Positions 35,490 to 47,000 of a stretch of DNA of 49,560 nucleotides are shown here, one piece after another (the first letter of the stretch is position 1; each line of letters starts with the position of its first letter). The stretch is from Saccoglossus kowalevskii (lineage: Eukaryota; Hemichordata; Enteropneusta; Harrimaniidae). Both the position numbers and the translations under genes were made by a program. The stretch is taken from contig NW_003147284.1 in NCBI RefSeq assembly GCF_000003605.2, positions 40,295 to 89,854 of the forward strand. Direction: 5' to 3'. Under the pieces are notes generated by a model. It did not search any database, had not been told where the DNA came from, and worked only from the letters and a program-made list of their open reading frames with translations.

Positions 35490-36745
35490 TATAGTTAACA
35501 GTGTAGCAAATAGTTTATACAAAGTTATCACAATGTAGCAAATAGATTTTATACAAAATTATCACATAGTAGCTAATCCATTAATACAAACTTATCACAA
35601 TATAGCTGATTGATTTTATACATTTACACAATGTATGCAATCAATTTCTACAAAGTTATCTCAATATACATTTTGTAGCTAATTGATTTTATGCAAAGTT
35701 ATCACACTGTAGCTAATCGATTTTATACAGTTATCACACTGTAGCTAATTGATTTTATACAAAGTTATCACACTGTAGCTAATTAATTTTAAACAAAGTT
35801 ATCACACTGTAGCTAATCGATTTATACAAAGTTATCACACTAGCTAATCGATTTTATACAAAGTTATCACACTGTAGCTAATCGTTTTCTACAAAGTTAT
35901 CACACTGTAGCTAATCGTTTTCTACAAAGTTATCACACTGTAGCTAATTAATTTTATACAAAGTTATCACACTAGCTAATCGATTTATACAAAGTTATCA
36001 CACATAATAGCTAATTGATTTATACAAAGTTATCACACTGTAGGTAATCGATTTATACAAAGTTATCACACTGTAGCTAATCGTTTTCTACAAAGTTATC
36101 ACAATGTAGCAAATTGATTTTATACAAAGTTATCACACTGTAGCTAATCGATTTATACAAGTTATCGCACTAGCTATTAAATCGATTTTATACAAAGTTA
36201 TCACACTGTAGCTAATCGTTTTCTACAAAGTTATCACACTGTAGCTAATCGTTTTCTACAAAGTTAGCACAATGTAGCTAATTAATTTTATACAAAGTTA
36301 TCACACTAGCTAATCGATTTATACAAAGTTATCACACTGTGGCTAATCGATTTATACAAAGTTGTCACAATGTAGCTAATCGATTTATACAAAGTTATCT
36401 CAATGTAGCAAATCAGCTTCTACAAAGTTATAACAATGTAGCTAAATAATTTTATACAAAGTTATCACACTGTAGCAAATTGATTTATACAAAGTTATCT
36501 CAATGTAGCTAATCAATTTACACAAAATTATCACAATATTGCTAATTGATTTCATACATTTCCATAATGCTGCTAATCGCTTTCTACAAAGTTATCACAC
36601 TGTAGCTAATTGATTTTGTGCAAAGTTATCACAATGTAGCAAATCAATTTTATACAAAATTATCGCAATGTAGCTATTCGATTTGCACATTTAGTTATCA
36701 CCATGTAGCAAATTGGCTTTTACAAAATTATCACAATGTTAAAAT
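35490..36745. repeat. About 33-bp tandem array, roughly 35-40 copies
   Basis: Unit GTTATCACACTGTAGCTAAT then CGATTTTATACAAA, with length variation from indels in the T run and in CACTGTAG. Degenerate at both edges and most uniform from 35680 to 36480. Confidence 0.93.
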
Positions 36746-36789
36746 TGTTGCACAAAATCAAACCCCTAAAATGTAAAAAATGCTACAGT

Positions 36790-37030
36790 CATAGTCATAC
36801 CCAGATACTATAGGAGATACATTGTACCGAATAGGTACATGGATACTTGACAGGTACAAAAAATACCGAACAGGCACTACATATCCAGATGCCAGAAAGT
36901 TACTCAGGCAGGTACCAGGTACACAGATAAGACAGGTAGTAATAAACTCAATAAGGTAGGTAACCAGATAGGATATCAGTTACCCAGATACCAGACAGCT
37001 ATCAAGAGAGAATGACAACTATCCAGATAA
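36790..37030. repeat. Degenerate GATACC/GGTAC-rich repeat
   Basis: Repeated short words such as CCAGATACCAG, GACAGGTACA, GATAGGATATC and ACCCAGATAC without a fixed period; follows directly on the 33-bp array. Confidence 0.5.
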
Positions 37031-37699
37031 TTATGTATCCAAGACTTATGGTGTAATGTGAAGTAATGTCACTAATTTATTAAATATAATATTTAAAATA
37101 TAGTTATAATTAGAACACTTTAATGAACTGTATTTTTATGACAGGATTATCAACTGGTTTATAATTTTGATTACATTGATTCATATTCATGTTATTGAAT
37201 TCCGCATCTCGTACATTTCTCTGCATATTTCTATTGGGATTCAAGCTATTTTAAAAGTATTTTGTACGTTTAGCCTGTTTGTAGGATGATGTGCGTCTCA
37301 ATGAGCGTACACAGGGTCAAAGGTTATGATATACTGGGTATAGACAGCTGTGAGGTATATGTTTGATTGAGTATGATTTTATTTTATTTTATTATAATGA
37401 TATTAGAACAATTATAGGCCATATTACCTGATACATTACCCTGGGTCACCTATTTGGTGCATGTTCACATTGGTCAAATATTTGTAAGGATTAAACAATT
37501 TTTATGGTCTTGTATAAACATTGACCGTGGTGTGCCATAGATATTTAATGTATTCAATGATGAATTATTCCATAAAGTGCAATGCATTGTGGGGTTTTGA
37601 TACCCTTCACATTTATTTTATTTTCAGTTTTATTTTGTGATTCTTGTTATGAATCATATTTGTCAGCCATTTCAAAAAAAAAAAATAACAAAACATTAA

Positions 37700-37714
37700 C
37701 ACTAGAGGGCGCTA
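37700..37714 (+). promoter_or_regulatory. CTCF-like site between SHFL and CDC27
   Basis: CACTAGAGGGCGCTA; with the preceding A it matches 13 of 14 of the CTCF core. Lies in the convergent intergenic region. Confidence 0.35.
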
Positions 37715-37825
37715 AACTGATGAATTGTTCTTTACGGTAATTCTTTCATCACACTTTGTCCATGGAGTTTTGTTCAAAACTACTAGTAATTCGGTTTTGA
37801 AAATAATGTATAAAATATATTGGAC

Positions 37826-38167
37826 ATGATTAATTTGTTTGCATTTGTCGTTTCTGTACTTGCAATGAACTTGTCAAAAAAAAGTATGAAAATTATATGG
37901 CTATTTTTACCAGGTTTATTTTTTGAAAAATTATTATTCGCAAACACAACATTGTGTGGTCAATTACTCGTACATTTATCAAGTATTGTTTTCTCAGACA
38001 TATCATTTGGGGGTTATTTTGTGACATTATGGCTAATTCAACTGCTAATGAATTTTGAAATTCATGGATGGGCATTTTTATTGCATTTTGAAGATCCTGC
38101 TTACATATATGTAAAAAATATACCTAGAATAGGTTGTTGCAGAATTACCGTATATTTGTTACAATAA
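37826..38167 (+). other. Isolated hydrophobic open frame, 113 codons
   Basis: ATG at 37826 to TAA at 38165-38167, with two or three phenylalanine/leucine-rich stretches that could be membrane segments (LFAFVVSVLAMNL, IIWLFLPGLFF). There is no homology I recognise. AT-rich DNA with TTT/TTA codons produces such frames by chance; coding is unlikely. Confidence 0.12.
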
Positions 38168-39115
38168 AATGTACTGTGTAGGGCCATTTTATTAATGGTT
38201 ACTTATAAATTGAAGAAGTTATTATAAAAATGAACCATTTTAATAATTTGAGTCATTCTCGAAAAATAAAATAAACAGTATACAATTTATCCATCGTACA
38301 ATGTATTTTTGATGTAAATATTTTTGAGGAATATCGCCTTTTGATCAAAACTTAAGACATTTTAATTGGTTTATCGGTAATTGGAATATCATTTAGACAT
38401 AGTCAATATTTTTAAACTGTTGTATAACAGGCCATTTTTTTCTGTGGCTTTTTTAAAATTTTAAATATATTACAGATTTTGTCATCAGTACTGCACAAAC
38501 GCACGCTACACATGTGTTATCTTGTATGAGCGTGACTTCGTAGAAATAATCTTATAAGGATGAAGGGAGAGAAGCTTTTCAACTGCTAGTATTAGTTTTA
38601 CCAAATAAAATATTTACTATGTTGTCATGGTTACATTTAATTACAGGCTGCCAAGTTATTGACAGCGTGAATGTCTGTTGCTGAGAGTATAAATTTTTAT
38701 TTAAATTTGTCAGCAATTTACAAACTGCAAGTTACTATCAGTTTTCACGACTTTGATACATTTTTGGCTGTTGTGAATGTCATTGTGACTTGCTGTCTTC
38801 CATTGAAATGTTACAAAATTTGGAGGTTTACCTGACTAGAATTTTAGTCCCTTAAATATTGAGCAGAGAATTGAGAATGAAAGAAGATGAAAGTTGCACC
38901 TATTGTAGCTTAATTCACTGCTAAGTAAAACTGGTAACATTTAAACCACAAAATGTTCATGTATTATATCGAAGGTGTACATGTAATAAATATATACTTT
39001 GTGTGGTGCAAAGACTTGCTTCAATGGTTGCAATATAATTTATTTTATGAACAGTATTTGGTTTCTGCAGTAATTCTGTTATTTTATAATCAAGTAAAGC
39101 CAGAAATGAATTATT

Positions 39116-39290
39116 GGCATTAGTTGATGTTCATCTTGTCCAATCACAAGATGCATTTCTGGAAATTAATTGTGATTGGCTTAATAATGTCCAGCGTGGC
39201 GAATCACAGCATTCATTTCATATGATGAATTGTCATTGGCTTATTAGTAATGTTCATCTTGGCCAATCACAAAATTCAGTTTCAGTGACT
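39116..39290. repeat. About 70-bp repeat with opposed CCAATCACA / TGTGATTGG motifs
   Basis: GATGTTCATCTTGTCCAATC (39124) and AATGTTCATCTTGGCCAATC (39249) flank a similar middle copy; each unit has CCAATCACA and then TGTGATTGG or TGTCATTGG. An 80-codon frame across it is repetition-driven. Confidence 0.65.
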
Positions 39291-41143
39291 TGTAATTTAT
39301 GTAGTATTTGCTGCGTTTTACAAATGAGCAACGATTTATTTATAGATGGGGATTGAAAAACAAGATGTAATTTTGTTAATTGTATCAATCACAAAGAATA
39401 TGACACTTGGAGTTGCATCTATAAGCACCCTTCTAACACAAAGTGAAACTGGCATCCCTGGTTGCCATGGTTACATTTAATGACATTTACTCGCCATAAA
39501 GTTCAAAAAGAGACTACTGAAGTGGCATATCAGTGTTAAAATAAAATTGTATATTTTTGCTTCAACTCTTTCTGCTTTAGATGTTTTAATTATGATATTT
39601 AATTTACTGGATTTAGGTATTTGTAATTTAAATGTAGATTGTATTGAATGTGATTAAAATGGCTAAGCAGATGTAATGTCTGGGTACTTTATTTGGTGAG
39701 GAATGGGGGGGGTAAAGTATAAATATAGATACATTGTATATGTAAAGATGGTGCATATTACAGAAAAGTACAATGCAGATGTACTGCCACACACCACTAG
39801 TTTCACTAGCAAATAAACTTCCCTGGTGGGAAACTAGCAAACATTTTGCATCTTAAAACACTGTTAGGAGAGTCAGTAATCTGAAGTCCAGGACATGCAC
39901 AAATTGCCCATTTCTGTGGACTGGTGAATAAAAATATCAAGTCTGTGCAAACTGACCAAATGGGGTCGTCCCAAAGTGGTAATGTTGCTTTCAGACTTGT
40001 GAAATTTGTTTTTGCTAGGGACAGCCACAGGACCTATATGAATTTCTAAAAATAACATCAGAGTTACAACTTTGAGAACTATTAAAATGGTTAAAACAAA
40101 ACCACATCAACATTTCCGACACTACGTACATTCAAAAATTCATCAAATAACAAATACAATATAGTTTATAAGCATATTTTATTATTTGGAAAAAAAAAAA
40201 AATTAAACAAGTTACTCCAAATTCACCTCTTTTTAAGATGTATACAGTGACAACAGATTTAAGACCTATGCAGAATGCAACTTAAATATAATTTGTATTT
40301 ACGGTTAGCTACAATGACATTAAATAAATGGCTAATATAAAAAAAAAAGCACCCTGTAAAAAGAATGCACGACAATAATCTCTTTGAGCTTAAACTGATG
40401 TGAATTAAAACGTCTATACCTGTATACTGTTGAAGGGGTAGCAGTATTTTTTAATCGTTCAATACTGAGCCTTGAATATCTTTACGACAGTCGCATAATA
40501 TGACATGTATTTATGAAAATACCATGCAAGTAGTTCAGTATTGAAATTGACCTTGAGCAAAAATCTAACATTTTATTTACCTCATGCTGTTTAATTTGGT
40601 AACTACAAAGTCATTTACAGCTCAGTCTTACAGATTAAAAAATATGGCAAAAAAATTGTGAAAAACGTAGATGTCCTTTTAAGAAATGGTAGAGAAAGTT
40701 AATCAATACATTTGGGGTTATTTTTGTTATTACACTCAGGAACAATTCAGCATAACCCAATTTGTTACCAAATGGCCATTTTTGAACATGAACTTGAGGA
40801 ACACAGCGTCCCTATTTTATGACTACACTGCCAACAGACTAGTTTGAAGTTCCCTGCGTGCTACGGGACATTACTGAGTGCATAGAAAACTGGGTAGGTC
40901 AATGTTGAAACACTCCTGCTCAACAACAGTAGCTTCATAATATATATTTTTTTTGTTATACAATAAAGCAAGATAAAATATACATCTGGATGTAAATTGT
41001 AAATATTTCCACAAAATGTGTTTCTCATTCAAAAGCACACAATGATGAGAACAAAATTATAATTTGGTATCCATACATGATACATATATAGGAAGAGTAA
41101 TAGCTGAGGAGTTGTATACAGCTGATGAAAAACTGAGGCAAAT

Positions 41144-41170
41144 ACCCACCCACCCACCCACCCACCCCCA
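41144..41170. repeat. CCCA microsatellite
   Basis: Six CCCA units ending in a C run, on the + strand. Confidence 0.9.
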
Positions 41171-42140
41171 ATCTGTGATGGGCATGCGCACACAGTAATA
41201 TACATGTAGCAGGTAGGAAACTCAAAACTTATTGATTACATATTTAGTCATACTGGCACTTGCATAGTTCATAAATATGGCACAATGGATTTAAAGTTCA
41301 CTCTTTTATTGAATTTTTCCCATGCTGTACCACTCACATTTGGCTGATGACAGTCCAGGCTCAATGTTCAAAAGAATACAACATGCTCATTTGTAATACG
41401 TTTGTCTGGTACTATTTTGCATTAAAAATCAAATAAAGTATTCTCTAGAAATATGAGGTTATACTAATACCTATACATGCCATTGTGAACGTATTGACAG
41501 ATATGGTACATACATGTAGCAGATGACAAAGTGGTTGCAGTGGTGATCTCATATCATTATGCATCTTTAATCTGATTCAAGGTTTATTTCTGCAAAATAT
41601 TTGTATTTTGAACAGCATACTTCCTGGCTCGCATAAAAAAAAAGTCTCAGTTCCCTGGTAATGACACGGGTATTCTGAAATTTCATTTGGATAAAAGTTT
41701 CTTCACAGACAGCCAATTCATGTTGTTTCCAGTAAGGGACATAACATTATACATCAATGAGGTTTAACCTTGTTTATGACAAGTATCTACATAACAATAA
41801 GCAAAGCCGAGACAGACATCCAAGTAATCACATTGCACTACAAGTACTAAGTACAATCAATAAATATAAAAGACTGTCATGATTGGTCACAACATGTACC
41901 CCGAGCCTCCCCCCCCCCCCAGACTACAACAATATTTGTTCATTCATTTTTTTTTTGAATATTCAAGATGGCGATGTCAAACATGGTTACACAAAATAAT
42001 GCAGATTTGGCATTTGTTACTAATGGACGACTCTTGATTTAATAGTTAAAACAATCATTCTTCAATCAAATTTTGATGGAATACCTTGTTCTATTAGAAG
42101 TACACGCTCTTACATAAATGACAGAGATGTATCTATGGTC

Positions 42141-42560
42141 ATAATATGAGGTTATTACGAGGATACTGCAAAGTATGCACGAAGATAGTACAGTGAGAGT
42201 ATTGAACTACGTGCAGCAGAGGTCGATGCAACCACATACTGTCTGAGTGCATACTTTGTAGTATTCTCGTAATAACCTTATTATTATACATCTTTTTCTC
42301 CCAGGAATACATCATGGGAATGCCGAAATCCAAAACGCTTAGAACAGATTTAGCCAACTTCTTTGTGTGTGAGTCCAGTCAAAACCCTGGTGGCAGCCAT
42401 GTTTGTTTTTATTATTAGAGGACGGTTATGTGCATAATCGTTCCATATTTGGAATTCACGTTTCCAGATATGGTAGGATGAAAATACCCCGTAAAATGCA
42501 GCAAAAATACGACACGCTGTAACTTATGGCTTTACGGTGACAGATGTATAATAATAAGTC
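42141..42560. mobile_element. Dispersed repeat, family 4, copy 2, with a foldback head
   Basis: The first 150 bases are a foldback: GGTTATTACGAGGATACTGC (from 42151) is repeated inverted at about 42263-42282 with arms of roughly 35-40 bases. After it come the same blocks as at 11424-11745. The foldback's right arm is absent from copy 1. Confidence 0.75.
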
Positions 42561-43220
42561 ATAATACAATATGCAATAAATGTCATTGTTGGTCAACATG
42601 CACTTCTATTAGAGCAAGCATACAACAAAAAATGAAGTTGGCATGTGAAAATATTTCGTTGTTTTGTAAATGCTTTTCACATTATGTTAATTATTTATTA
42701 TTGGCTATATACTCTACTATGCTGATAACTAGTTTTATCACAGCTATTAATGGAAAACACTTCAATTAAGTCTGATCAGTGATTCCTGAAGAGGTAAAAT
42801 AATGATGCAAAGTGACTTTTACTTAGAATGTACAACACAACACAGATTAAAAATAATGCAATATAAAAATTATTGGAACCACAAGACTTACATGTTGTAT
42901 TTTCTTTGTATATGTTAGGGGCAAAATATAAATATGACAGACATTCAGAAAAAAATCACCACTGTATGTCACAAGGTTGAAATAAATATAAACAGAAGTT
43001 GCCAGTATAAAACCGAGAGAGGGCAGTGTAACCTAAAAATTGTAACATTACATTTGTAAATTAATTTTAATAAAAGGAATAGAAAAGATCACATGTGAAA
43101 ACTGATTTTCTTAGTACGTAACATCGAATGTTGATAATGGTCAGTCATTGATCAGTACATATTCCTAACCAAGTAATGTATTTTATAGTGTTGTACACAT
43201 CGCATGGGATGCACACCAAT

Positions 43221-43325
43221 CATGACGTGATGCAACAACTATGTGATGCGATGACCATGACGTGATGCAACAACTATGTGATGCGACGACCATGGCGTGA
43301 TGCGACAACTGTGTGATACGAAGAC
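43221..43325. repeat. 35-bp tandem repeat, 3 copies
   Basis: Unit CATGACGTGATGCAACAACT then ATGTGATGCGATGAC, at 43221, 43256 and 43291; CpG-rich for the region. May lie in the CDC27 3' UTR. Confidence 0.88.
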
Positions 43326-43872
43326 TACAACATTTTAAAGCACTATACCACCAGTCAGTTTTGTATCTCGTATAGGCCTGAAGCAGGAATAGTTGATGCC
43401 CAGCCCAGATCGCTGCTAATATATTAATAATTGATAACTAGCATTTTCAATGCTTTTTTTCATCATGTCATGTCATGTCAGACTGCAATATTTAAGAAGA
43501 ATAATCTCTGAATTTTCTCTGTAAGTTGTTTTGCATGTGTTTTCACTGTTAGTGAAAATATACATCTCATGCGGAATAGAGAAATTTGATTTTCCTGAAA
43601 ATAATGCATATGCACCACCTGATACACTTTACCAGTGTAAAGTTGAAGCATATTAATATCTGTCTTAGAAATGCTAAAATCATGCTTTTTTATGTGAAAT
43701 AATACATCTCTATATGCTATTTACAAAATACAAAATCAATAAATCCCATCGGTAAGTTATGTGTAACATTTACATACATCTTTTGTACTTGAATATGACT
43801 GGTTAACAGAATCACATTTGCATGTTTCCATGGTTTCATTAAAAAAATTAGCACATTGGCCTTATGACATCA

Positions 43873-44033
43873 TCATAGACTTTCATCACTCTCATTGGCT
43901 TGTAGCATGTCATCTGACTGTAACTGGACATCATCTCCTTCAATCTCCATTTCATTGTCGTTGCCTGCAGCATCAGCTGCAGCGTCAGCGTCAGCAACAG
44001 CACCAACCACAGCTGCAGCTACATCAGCAATAA
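43873..44033 (-). CDS. CDC27: CDC27 terminal exon, alanine-rich then acidic tail
   Basis: The acceptor TTGTTAG at 44034 gives the phase needed to complete the split codon and stays open to TGA at 43873-43875. The first half is built from repeated GCT/GCA/GAC codons (ADADAAADAA); the second half ends GDDVQLQSDDML...NESDESL. Alternative AG acceptors inside the GCAG-rich run could shorten the alanine stretch. Confidence 0.8.
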
Positions 44034-47000
44034 CTAACAAAATAATATGTTATTAGTATCAGGGCAAGTTATCTGAGAATAACTGAGTATTAGATTATTT
44101 TTTTAAGTGCATTAACAATCATTCAGTCAATATACATATATACATATAAAAGTTAAAACTGAAAACAGTGAAAAGGAAACAAGTTAACTTCACTGAGTGA
44201 CATATGCAAATGAAAATATCATTCCATATCCCCTGGAGCGGAGCTACATCAAAATACATCCCACATTGCTAAGACGCACACCAGTGTACCATATATTTCT
44301 ATGGGCTCTGTGCGTGCTGCTTGTGAAAATAGCTAAATTCCAGAAAACACAAACTTAACTAAAATGTAGTCCTGAACAAACAAATGTATCTGTGTTACAC
44401 ATGCAGAGGTAATATTGTTACACTGTTCGGAGGAGTCTCAACAACCATCCCAAAGTACCGTTTTCTAAGAGCTTTCGGCCTTTGTTTTCACCATGATGGT
44501 TGGTGAAAATGCATGCATGTCTGCCCCCGAGAATACCAGTAAGTAATGTCAAATCTGCATCATGAAAATCCATCAATGAGTACGAGTATACAAATACAAT
44601 ACTGGGTCAATATGCAAATCATTTCCATATAAGGTACTGTATGCAAATGTAATGATGCCAAATAAGGAGATACCTTACCTGCAGCATCAGGGTTTACTTC
44701 ACTGAGTGTTGTATCCGTTGGATCATCATCATCTGGTAAATATCTTTTATCTATAGCTTCTTTAATTTGGTTATTAGTCCCTTTGGGGTCCAGGTCCATC
44801 GCCCAACTAAAATTCATTAAAGCCAAGTGGGTTTGTCCCAATTTTTTGTATACCTGTTGACAACAACATGGTTCAACTGATTTTTTTCTAATTCATGGAA
44901 TATAAATGATGGAACAAAATATTAAATCATTTTAAATAATAAATCATGATTACTGTAAGAGAATGTGGCACAAAGAAAAATGTTTTGTTGTGGTTTTGCT
45001 GATTACTGTGGTGTAGTAAAGCTAGACTCGATGAAAACTCAATTCACTAGATACAATTCATCAATATAAATACTTGCCAACTATTTTGTTATATTTACCG
45101 AGATATTTTTTACTTAATTTAATTGTCTTTCTGACCATAACACTAACTGATTCACTCACCTTTCCTAGTAGGAAATACACTAAGGATTCTTTGGGTACAA
45201 TCTCTTTAAGTTCTTCAAGCTCGTTTAGTGCTTCCTGTAAATTAAAATATATTTTGATTACTGTTGAATTCAAGTATTATTCAGCATTTCCATTCAATTT
45301 TGATAGTAGGGGTTTTGTACAAGCAAAGGTAATAAGGTGATTTTCCGTTCAACTGCGAGATATCGCGTGTTGCATGAAAGACGCGCATCTGCCGCAAAAA
45401 CTTAACGATTTATTAATTTTGAACTTGAATTTCTTTTATCCCGTAGCTCACATCGATCAGCCGTTCTTCGACAGAGGAATATTGCTTTTGAATACCCTCA
45501 CTTAATCAAAATTGCCTATCATCAAATGTGAAAAGCACATTATTAAGCATGGAAATATCCCCAAAATAGTTTCCCGTTTCTTGAATCCCACGCGATGTTT
45601 GATGCCACTATGATGCTATGACCTTTGTTTGTCCTGTTTTTACATTCGATTTCACGCATAACGTGTGATTCTCGCAGTGAACGAAAAATGGTCAATTTAT
45701 TTACTACAGTTGAAAAATTTACTCTACTATTTCAAGCGAGCTTTCTCACCCTTCCTTTTATAACATGAGCGTGCAAAATTGAGATTGAGGGTTAAATACT
45801 CTCTGTAGAAGATGAATAGGAACAGTTAGCCCATTATGCTACTTCTCAAACCTGCTTTCTATCAAATCCAATTGGGTGGCTTCTAAATCATTATATTAAT
45901 CGCTAATTTACTAACCACTTTCACAAACCATGTGACTGATCAAATTATATTATTTTACTCGTAAGAGGCTTCGGCCATACATGTTACTGTAGAATACTTT
46001 ATTTTCGCTTGGAATTTATTTTCGCTATTTTCGCTGAAGGGATGATTCCGTGAAAATAAAATCCAGTGAATGTACTTTTTTTCCTATATTTCACATTAAT
46101 CTCATCAAAAATCAGTGAAAATAAATTCCAAGCAAAACGCCCAAAAAGCCTTTTCAGCGAAAATTAATTCCAGCGAAAATAAAGTATTCCACAGTATATA
46201 CAAAACAGGGACACAAAACATCTTTTATTTGAAAATCAAAAATGGCAGTGAAAACACATGGTTAACTTAATTTTTGTCATGCCTGCAGGAGTTCAGTTCA
46301 TAGATGCAACATGGAAAATTACTAGTACAAGGAAAGAGGATAACTGAGGCAAACCCCTGAAAACTGTCAAACTTTATTGTGTTCAGTGGTTCTGAAACAG
46401 ATTTGTGTGCATGTTTTTCATGGGGTGGGGGACATAGTGGAAGAAGTCATGTGACTGCTTAAGTTTTTATTTGTGATATTGGTGAAAGATATACCAGTGA
46501 TACTACAAAAAAAAAAAATTGGAATGCCCAGAACCTCAGAAAGGGTTCAAAATGGCTGAGATGGCTACTGAACCAGTTGACCAATCAAAATTTCAAGTAA
46601 ACAAACTACACAAGGGTCTACCATTATACAAAATTTCTGTGTAGCGGTTTTCTCAAGAAGACTTCAAGAAAAAAACAAACCAAAATATCTTTGATGATGA
46701 ACCAAGAATTAATTAAGAGAACAAAGGAGAGCGAATAGCAAGCAACATCAGAATTTAACGTACCTGATACTTCTCAGTAGCAAATAATATTGATGCTTTA
46801 TGAAATTTACAAAGTGCATTTTTAGGGTTTGATTTCAGTGCTATATTAAGTGTTGATAAAGCAGCGTCTGATTTCTGTAATGCATGCTGCACCTATAAGA
46901 GAAACAGAGAAAATACATTTTGATATCAGTAGACAGATTACATTTGTATAATAGTTTCTCCAAATCAATTGAAGTTGTATTGCTGCAACATTGTAGTGTA

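Larger units (their letters stand above)
38170..42140. other. Intergenic, no gene recognised
   Basis: Outside the repeats at 39116 and 41144 I see only AT-rich sequence and a C run at 41910-41919. The right part could include a long CDC27 3' UTR; a - strand AATAAA lies further right at 42694-42699. Confidence 0.5.

Noticed and set aside
37311-37326. AGGGTCAAAGGTTA as a DR1 nuclear receptor site
   Set aside because: Single short motif in intergenic DNA with no nearby promoter; expected by chance at this scale.
43818-44033. Glutamine/histidine-rich + strand frame (QRQRQQQHQPQLQ)
   Set aside because: Antisense of the alanine-rich CDC27 terminal exon, whose phase and stop fit the gene on the - strand.
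45074-45340. 88-codon + strand frame over a CDC27 exon
   Set aside because: It is the antisense shadow of the conserved exon at 45160-45234; the - strand reading matches CDC27.
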